From assembly GCA_035606235.1 (NCBI GenBank), contig DATNFU010000044.1:1-64000 (forward strand): DNA of 64,000 bases, given 5' to 3'. Under the pieces are notes generated by a model. It did not search any database. It was not told the origin of the DNA and was given only the letters and a program-made list of their open reading frames with translations. The translations under genes and the position numbers were made by a program. Positions 59,316-64,000 of this stretch are shown in pieces. Each line of letters begins with the position of its first letter. The stretch's first letter is position 1. The DNA comes from 66-474 sp035606235. GTDB lineage: Bacteria > Pseudomonadota > Gammaproteobacteria > Xanthomonadales > Rhodanobacteraceae.

Positions 59316-60611
59316 TCAAGACCCGCCCTGCCTTTCCATGATCGCCACCACGCCCATTCCGCCCGCGGTGCAGATCGAGATCAACCCACGGCCGGAGCCA
59401 CGTTCCGCCAGCAGCTTCGCGAGCGTGGCCACGATGCGCGCACCGGTGGCGGCGAACGGATGACCGGTGGCCAGGCTGGATCCATGCACGTTGATCTTCG
59501 CCGGATCGATCGGACCCAGCGGCTGATCGCGACCCAGCCTTTCGCGGCAGTAATCGGCCGATTCCCACGCGCGCAGCTGGCACAGCACCTGCGCCGCGAA
59601 GGCTTCGTGGATTTCGTAGTAATCGAAATCGCCTAGCGTCAACCCGGCACGATCCAGCATGCGCGGTACGGCCACGGTCGGCGCCATCAGCAGGCCTTCG
59701 CCATGCACGTAATCGACGCCGGCGACTTCCGCAAAGGTGAGATATGCCAGCACCGGCAGATTCCTTTGCGCGGCCCATTGTTCGCTTGCCAACAACACTG
59801 CCGCCGCGCCATCCGACAGCGCGGATGAATTACCGGCGGTCAGCGTGCCGTTCCCGGAACTGCGATCGAATGCCGGCTTCAACTGCGACAGTTTTTCCAG
59901 GCTGGTGTCGGCGCGCAGCAGGTTGTCGCGCGTCTGCCCACGAAACGGCACCACCAGGTCATCGAAAAATCCCGTGTCGTACGCGGCGGCGAGCTTGCGA
60001 TGGCTCTGCAAGGCCCACTGGTCCTGTTCGACACGACCGATATGCCACTGCTTGGCCATCAATTCGCAGTGCTCACCCATTGAAAGCCCGGTGCGCGGCT
60101 CGACCACGCCCGGCGCCGCCGGTTTCAATTCACGCAACGAGAATCCACGCGCGGCAGCCTTGAACTTCTCGCCGAACGTGCGTGCTCGATTCAGATCCAG
60201 CAGCCGCTGCTGCAGACGGTTGGAATAGGCGAGCGGCACCTGGCTGGTGGTATCGGAACCGCCGCCTATGCCGGCTTCGATCTGTCCGGTCGCGATTTTT
60301 TGCGCGATCAGAATTGCATTGTCGAGCGAGGTCCCGCAGGCGCGCGCGGTGGTGATGCCGGGCGTGGTCATCGCGAGGCCGGATGACTGCGCGGCTTCGC
60401 GCGCGAGATTCCAGTCGGCCGGGTGTTTCATCACCGAACCGAACGCGACCTCGCCCAATTCGACGCCCTGCAAGCCGAACTTTTCGACCAGCGCGCCCAG
60501 CACCTTCACCGACATGCCGAAATTGCCGAGATCGGCATAAGCGGTGTCGCGCTTGCAGAACGGAATGCGGGAGCCACCCAGCACGGCGACGCGGCGTTGT
60601 TGCGGGATCAT
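59316..60611 (-). CDS. Acetyl-CoA C-acyltransferase (thiolase, FadI-like)
   Basis: 431 residues from MIPQQRRVAVLGGSRIPF. Thiolase: Cys92 in TTARACGTSLDNAI, YEIHEAFAAQVL with the His, NVHGSSLATGHPFAATGA, and a second Cys in ICTAGGMGVVAIME. This long form with the insertion LKPAAPGVVEPRTGLSMGEH is the FadI-type partner of fatty-acid oxidation in gammaproteobacteria, catalysing thiolytic cleavage of 3-ketoacyl-CoA. No fadJ partner is adjacent. An upstream extension of the frame runs through a palindromic repeat and is not used. Confidence 0.92.
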   Translation of the reverse strand: MIPQQRRVAVLGGSRIPFCKRDTAYADLGNFGMSVKVLGALVEKFGLQGVELGEVAFGSVMKHPADWNLAREAAQSSGLAMTTPGITTARACGTSLDNAILIAQKIATGQIEAGIGGGSDTTSQVPLAYSNRLQQRLLDLNRARTFGEKFKAAARGFSLRELKPAAPGVVEPRTGLSMGEHCELMAKQWHIGRVEQDQWALQSHRKLAAAYDTGFFDDLVVPFRGQTRDNLLRADTSLEKLSQLKPAFDRSSGNGTLTAGNSSALSDGAAAVLLASEQWAAQRNLPVLAYLTFAEVAGVDYVHGEGLLMAPTVAVPRMLDRAGLTLGDFDYYEIHEAFAAQVLCQLRAWESADYCRERLGRDQPLGPIDPAKINVHGSSLATGHPFAATGARIVATLAKLLAERGSGRGLISICTAGGMGVVAIMERQGGS

Positions 60612-60630
60612 GTTTGCTCCTGCTTCAGTG

Positions 60631-60722
60631 CCGTCATTCCGGCGAAGCCGGGATCCATCTTGATCTTTCCGGGACAAAATCAAAGTGGATTCCGGATCGC
60701 CGCCGCGCGGCTCCGAAATGAC
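60631..60722. repeat. Dispersed palindromic repeat, second copy with inverted partner
   Basis: ccgtcattccggcgaagccg ggatccatcttgatctttcc (60631-60671) matches the element at 28361, and an inverted partner (gtggattccggatcgccgcc gcgcggctccgaaatgac) follows at 60685-60722. It fills the gap between the thiolase start and the GNAT stop. Confidence 0.7.
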
Positions 60723-60727
60723 AAAAA

Positions 60728-61198
60728 CTATTCGAGCGCAACAAACCCGCGCGCGAATATCCGATACGCTTCTTCATTCATGCCGAGCGACGCATACGTG
60801 CGCTGCGCGCGCGTATTGTCACGCTCCACGTACAAGCGCAAGCCAATCACCCCCGGCGCCGCGCGCGCGCGCGCTTCCACTTCCGCATACAACGCGCGAA
60901 ATACACCGCCGCGCCGCGCCTGCGGCACCACGTACACGCTCTGGAACCACCACCAGTCACCATTGCGCCAATCACTCCATTCGAATGTGATCAGCAGGCA
61001 CCCGACATTCTCGCCACCGCGTTCGGCGATCAAATAGAACCCGCGCAGCGGATCTTCAAACACCGCCGCGACGCCGCGCGCCAACACCCCGCGGTCGAGC
61101 GCCTTGTGCTCGGTTTCCAGCGCCATCGCCGCGTTGCACTCGACAAGAAATTCTATGTCGGCAGGCTTGGCGTCACGTAACCTGATTGCATCAGTCAT
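60728..61198 (-). CDS. GNAT family N-acetyltransferase
   Basis: 156 residues. GNAT fold: beta-strand start IRLRDAKPADIEFLVECN, GCLLITFEWSDWRNGDWWW, the acetyl-CoA loop VVPQARRGGVFRALYAEVEA (Q/RxxGxG-like) and LRLYVERDNTRAQRTYASLG. Substrate unknown. Its start overlaps the glnG stop by 8 bp, so it is probably the last gene of the glnLG transcript. Confidence 0.88.
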   Translation of the reverse strand: MTDAIRLRDAKPADIEFLVECNAAMALETEHKALDRGVLARGVAAVFEDPLRGFYLIAERGGENVGCLLITFEWSDWRNGDWWWFQSVYVVPQARRGGVFRALYAEVEARARAAPGVIGLRLYVERDNTRAQRTYASLGMNEEAYRIFARGFVALE

Positions 61199-62600
61199 GC
61201 TTGATCCTTGTCCCCCGCCGCAAGCGCCCCAGTTTACGCGTCAGCGTGTTGCGACCCAATCCCAGCGCCGCCGCGGCGCGTTGACGGTGGCCATCATGCG
61301 CGGCGAGCGCGGCGTCGAACAGCGTCCGCTCGAAGCGCTCGCGCGCTTGCGCGTGCAGGCCTGGGCGGCCTTGCGCCAGTTGACGTTCAACCCATCGCCG
61401 CAGGGCGCTCTCCCAGTTTTCCATGGCATGCGTTTCCGCTCCCGACGCAGCCGTGTGCACATCCAGATCTTCGCGACGGATACTCGATGAGGGCGCGATC
61501 ACCGCCAGTTTCCGGCACAGGTTTTCCAGTTGCCGCACATTGCCGGGGAAGTCGCGTTTGACCAGCGCCTGCAAGGCCGCCTGCGTGAAATGCTTGGGGG
61601 CCATGTTGAACTCGCGCGCGGCGCTCTCCAGAAAATGTTGCGCGAGTGGCACGATGTCTTCGCGCCGTTCACGCAACGCGGGCAAATGGATGCGCACCAC
61701 ATCCAGCCGATGCTTGAGATCGGCGCGGAATTCCCCGCGCGCGACTTTCGCATCCAGATCCTGATGGGTAGCGGCGATCACACGCACGTCGGCGTGGATC
61801 AGTTCGCGGCCGCCGACGCGATAGAACTCGCCGCCGGCCAAGACGCGCAGCAAGCGCGTCTGCAACGCCAACGGCATGTCGCCGATTTCGTCCAGGAACA
61901 GCGTGCCACCCTGGGCCTGCTCGAATCGGCCGAGATGGCGCCGCTGCGCGCCGGTGAACGCACCGGCCTCGTGCCCGAACAATTCGCTTTCCAGCAATTC
62001 CGCAGGGATGGCCGCGGTGTTGAGCGCGACCAGCGGCTGGGCACGACGTGCGCTCTCTCGATGCAGGGCGCGCGCAGCCAGTTCCTTGCCCGTGCCGGTT
62101 TCGCCGGTGATCAATACGTTCAGATTGCTCGCCGCGACGCGCCCGATCAGACGAAATGTCTCGCGCATCGGCGCGCTGTTTCCCAACAGCGCCGGCGCTT
62201 CCGGGTTTGTCGAAGCCGCTGATGATGAGGGCGAAGTTTCCAGCGCGCGCTGCACGCTGGACACGGCTTGCTCCAGGTCGAATGGCTTGGGCAGATAATC
62301 GAACGCGCCGGCGCGGAACGCTGCAGCCGTGCTGCCGACGTCGGTCCATGCGCTCATCACGATCACCGGCAACCGCGGGTGCAACGCTTTCGCAGCGCTC
62401 AGCAGATGCAAACCATCGGCTTGCGGCAGACGAACATCGGTGACCAGCAGCGCGGGCGCCGTGCGCTGCAAGCCACGCTGCGCTTCTTCCGCGCTGTCGA
62501 ATTCGGTAACCGTGTAGCCGGCGTTGCGCAAGGCGGTGCCGAGCACCAGTCGCACGCCGCGATCGTCATCCACCATCCAGATGTCAGCCATTGTGCTCAT
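61191..62600 (-). CDS. glnG: Nitrogen regulation response regulator NtrC
   Basis: 469 residues. Receiver with DDD (11-13) and phospho-Asp55 in LLVTDVRLPQADGLH, AAA+ domain with Walker A GETGTGKELAARAL, the sigma-54 loop ELFGHEAGAFTGAQ, GGTLFLDEIGDMPLALQ and DFPGNVRQLENLCRKLA, and a C-terminal Fis-type helix (AAAALGLGRNTLTRKLGRL). Activates sigma-54 promoters under nitrogen limitation. The start overlaps the glnL stop (ATGA). A second ATG lies three codons in. Confidence 0.95.
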   Translation of the reverse strand: MSTMADIWMVDDDRGVRLVLGTALRNAGYTVTEFDSAEEAQRGLQRTAPALLVTDVRLPQADGLHLLSAAKALHPRLPVIVMSAWTDVGSTAAAFRAGAFDYLPKPFDLEQAVSSVQRALETSPSSSAASTNPEAPALLGNSAPMRETFRLIGRVAASNLNVLITGETGTGKELAARALHRESARRAQPLVALNTAAIPAELLESELFGHEAGAFTGAQRRHLGRFEQAQGGTLFLDEIGDMPLALQTRLLRVLAGGEFYRVGGRELIHADVRVIAATHQDLDAKVARGEFRADLKHRLDVVRIHLPALRERREDIVPLAQHFLESAAREFNMAPKHFTQAALQALVKRDFPGNVRQLENLCRKLAVIAPSSSIRREDLDVHTAASGAETHAMENWESALRRWVERQLAQGRPGLHAQARERFERTLFDAALAAHDGHRQRAAAALGLGRNTLTRKLGRLRRGTRIKHD

Positions 62601-63736
62601 GACCGTCGTGCGTTGAGGGAAGCGCGCGTGACCGAAGCATCCGCGTTGCGAACAGGTTCGCTGCCCAACGCGCCGCGTCGCGGCAACACCAAGGTGAAGC
62701 AGGTGGCGCCGGGCTTGCGTTGATGCATCAAATCGCCCCCGTGTTCGCGCGCGATCTCGCGCGCCAGCGCCAACCCCAGCCCGCTGCCGTTGGCACGGCC
62801 AGACACCATCGGCTCGAACAGCGTCGCCTCGATCGCCGACGGCACGCCATCGCCATCGTCCGCGATTTCGATACGGATCGCAGGCACTGCCTGCCCGCTC
62901 GAATTGCGCAAGCCCGCTTCCGCGCGGCTGCGCAACACGATGCGTCGTGCGTTCGCCTCGACCGCATTGCGCACCAGATTGATCAAAGCCTGCAACAGGC
63001 GATCAGGGTCACCATGCAGTGCCGGCAGACTGGGGTCGTAATCGCGCACGAGCTGCACGTCCGCGCGCTCGGCTGCAAGCAGCTCGGCGACGCGCTCCAG
63101 CATCGCGTGCACGTTGACCGCGCGCGTTGCCATGCTGGCGCGCGTGCCCAGCAGACGCTCGGCCAATGTGGTCAGCCGCACGATTTCATCCCGGATCAGC
63201 GCGGTCAATTGCAACCGGTGCGGATCGTGCTCGCCCTGCTGCAGCAATTGCGCGGCGCCGGAAATGGCCGCCAGCGGATTCTTGATCTCGTGCGCGAAGC
63301 CGCGCAGTGATTCGGAAAGCCGCGATGCATTCGATGCCGGAATGGCGGCCCGTGCTTCCAGCAGCACGCACGCATTCCCGCTTGCGCTCGTCTGCCGTTG
63401 CGACGACCTGCCCGCAGGCCACCAGCTGCTCAGCATCACGTCAACGCTGCGTTCTTTTCCCGGCGACGCGCAGATGCCGACCGAACCCAGTTGCATGCTG
63501 CCGGATTCGCGCGACACACGGCCAGCCGCCGCCGCCAGTTGCGGTGATCCGGCGTGCAGGATCGCCAGTGTCTGCCCGAGCAGCCGTCGCTCGCCGAGCC
63601 CCACTATTTCGCAGAAGGCCGGATTGACGCTCGCAAAGCGCAGGCCCGCATCCAGCACGGCGACCCCGGTCGCCAGGTGCTCGATTGCAATAGTCTTCGC
63701 CGGCTCCAGGGGTATGGCATCACCAAACTGGTTCAC
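62597..63736 (-). CDS. glnL: Nitrogen regulation sensor histidine kinase NtrB
   Basis: 379 residues, soluble. N-terminal PAS domain (TGVAVLDAGLRFASVNPAFC), HisKA with His149 in RGFAHEIKNPLAAI, ATPase domain with LINLVRNAVEANAR, IEIADDGDGVPSAI and GSGLGLALAREIAREHGG. Phosphorylates NtrC under nitrogen limitation and is controlled by PII. The box TGCAC...GTGCA directly upstream of its start is a likely NtrC site. Confidence 0.95.
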   Translation of the reverse strand: MNQFGDAIPLEPAKTIAIEHLATGVAVLDAGLRFASVNPAFCEIVGLGERRLLGQTLAILHAGSPQLAAAAGRVSRESGSMQLGSVGICASPGKERSVDVMLSSWWPAGRSSQRQTSASGNACVLLEARAAIPASNASRLSESLRGFAHEIKNPLAAISGAAQLLQQGEHDPHRLQLTALIRDEIVRLTTLAERLLGTRASMATRAVNVHAMLERVAELLAAERADVQLVRDYDPSLPALHGDPDRLLQALINLVRNAVEANARRIVLRSRAEAGLRNSSGQAVPAIRIEIADDGDGVPSAIEATLFEPMVSGRANGSGLGLALAREIAREHGGDLMHQRKPGATCFTLVLPRRGALGSEPVRNADASVTRASLNARRS

Positions 63737-63753
63737 TGCACCAGTTTAGTGCA
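63737..63753. promoter_or_regulatory. NtrC-binding box between glnA and glnL
   Basis: tgcaccagtttagtgca, on the minus strand TGCACTAAACTGGTGCA: it agrees with the dyad TGCACYA-N3-TGGTGCA of NtrC sites. It lies directly before the glnL start codon, as in enteric bacteria where NtrC represses the glnL promoter. Confidence 0.75.
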
Positions 63754-63777
63754 ATCGATGCCCGCCTCCAATGGCGC

Positions 63778-64000
63778 TCAGATGCTGTAATACATCTGAT
63801 ATTCCAGCGGATGGGTGCTGGCGCGGAAGCGCGTGACTTCCTGCATCTTCAGCGCGATGTAGCCGTCGATGAAGTCGTCGCTCATCACCCCACCGGCAGT
63901 GAGGAAGCCGCGATCGCGGTCGAGCGCTTCGAGCGCCTGGTCGAGCGACGAGCACACCTGCGGGATATTGCGCTCTTCTTCCGGCGGCAGATCGTAGAGG
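63778..64000 (-). CDS. glnA: Glutamine synthetase type I, C-terminal end only
   Basis: The last 73 residues plus stop. LYDLPPEEERNIPQVCSSL, LEALDRDRGFLTAGGVMSDD, FIDGYIALKMQEVTRFRAST and HPLEYQMYYSI is the GlnA C-terminus. It makes glutamine from glutamate and ammonia; the adenylylation Tyr and active site lie to the right of the window. Directly upstream of glnL on the same strand, with the NtrC box in the 41-bp gap. Confidence 0.97.
   Translation of the reverse strand, partial: LYDLPPEEERNIPQVCSSLDQALEALDRDRGFLTAGGVMSDDFIDGYIALKMQEVTRFRASTHPLEYQMYYSI

Noticed and set aside
53783..63736. Direct link of the KinB/AlgB-like pair with alginate production because an algC-like gene is in the window
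   Set aside because: The algC-like gene lies 16 kb away in a housekeeping block, and no alginate biosynthesis genes (algD, alg8, alg44) are present.

Overview
The window is GC-rich, densely packed chromosomal DNA from a gammaproteobacterium, most likely of the order Xanthomonadales (Rhodanobacteraceae or Xanthomonadaceae). The evidence is the xanthomonadin/aryl-polyene type pigment cluster, REP elements of the GTAGGAGC...GCGAC type with a REP-associated transposase, the radC-coaBC-dut-algC order, and the speA/speE and glnA-glnL-glnG neighbourhoods. No rRNA, tRNA, CRISPR array, prophage or plasmid gene was seen.

Layout. (1) 1-11327: one enormous minus-strand gene for a trimeric autotransporter adhesin, running off the left edge. 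It is built of YadA-type head repeats, at least five neck modules and recent internal duplications. (2) 11.3-17.7 kb: tatD and hrpB back to back, a frameshifted REP-associated transposase and many REP copies, then two divergent secreted M28 peptidases. (3) 19.4-22.8 kb: a VOC protein, an unknown tail-anchored protein, hemF, a small exported protein and a DUF218 protein. (4) 22.9-35.7 kb: a pigment locus with a ketosynthase, a chain-length-factor-like partner, a GT2, a ketoreductase, two hot-dog dehydratases, an LpxL-type acyltransferase, a LolA-like carrier, an MMPL exporter, a COG4648-type membrane protein and two flavin-dependent halogenase-like proteins. No acyl carrier protein, aryl-activating ligase or thioesterase is visible, so the locus is split or incomplete here.

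(5) 35.7-42.7 kb: housekeeping genes: a membrane-tethered phosphomannomutase/phosphoglucomutase, dut, coaBC, radC and argS. (6) 42.8-46.6 kb: a SPOR-domain protein, a YdfG-like SDR and a TolB/TPR membrane protein. (7) 46.6-53.8 kb: the divergent polyamine pair speA/speE, a secreted protein of unknown function, sixA, a YceI protein and a phospholipase D-type lipoprotein. (8) 53.8-60.6 kb: a KinB/AlgB-like two-component system, three tiny overlapping genes ending in a CsbD-like protein, a DUF2383 four-helix protein, a YkvA/DUF1232 protein and a thiolase. (9) 60.7-64 kb: a GNAT acetyltransferase, glnG, glnL and the 3' end of glnA, with a near-consensus NtrC box in the glnA-glnL gap.

The points most worth following up are the giant adhesin and its duplicated modules, the pigment locus with two halogenase-like flavoproteins and a Glu-to-Gln change in one dehydratase, the REP family whose conserved end supplies the stop codon of at least two genes, and the three-gene micro-operon. 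No wholly new system can be claimed from sequence alone.
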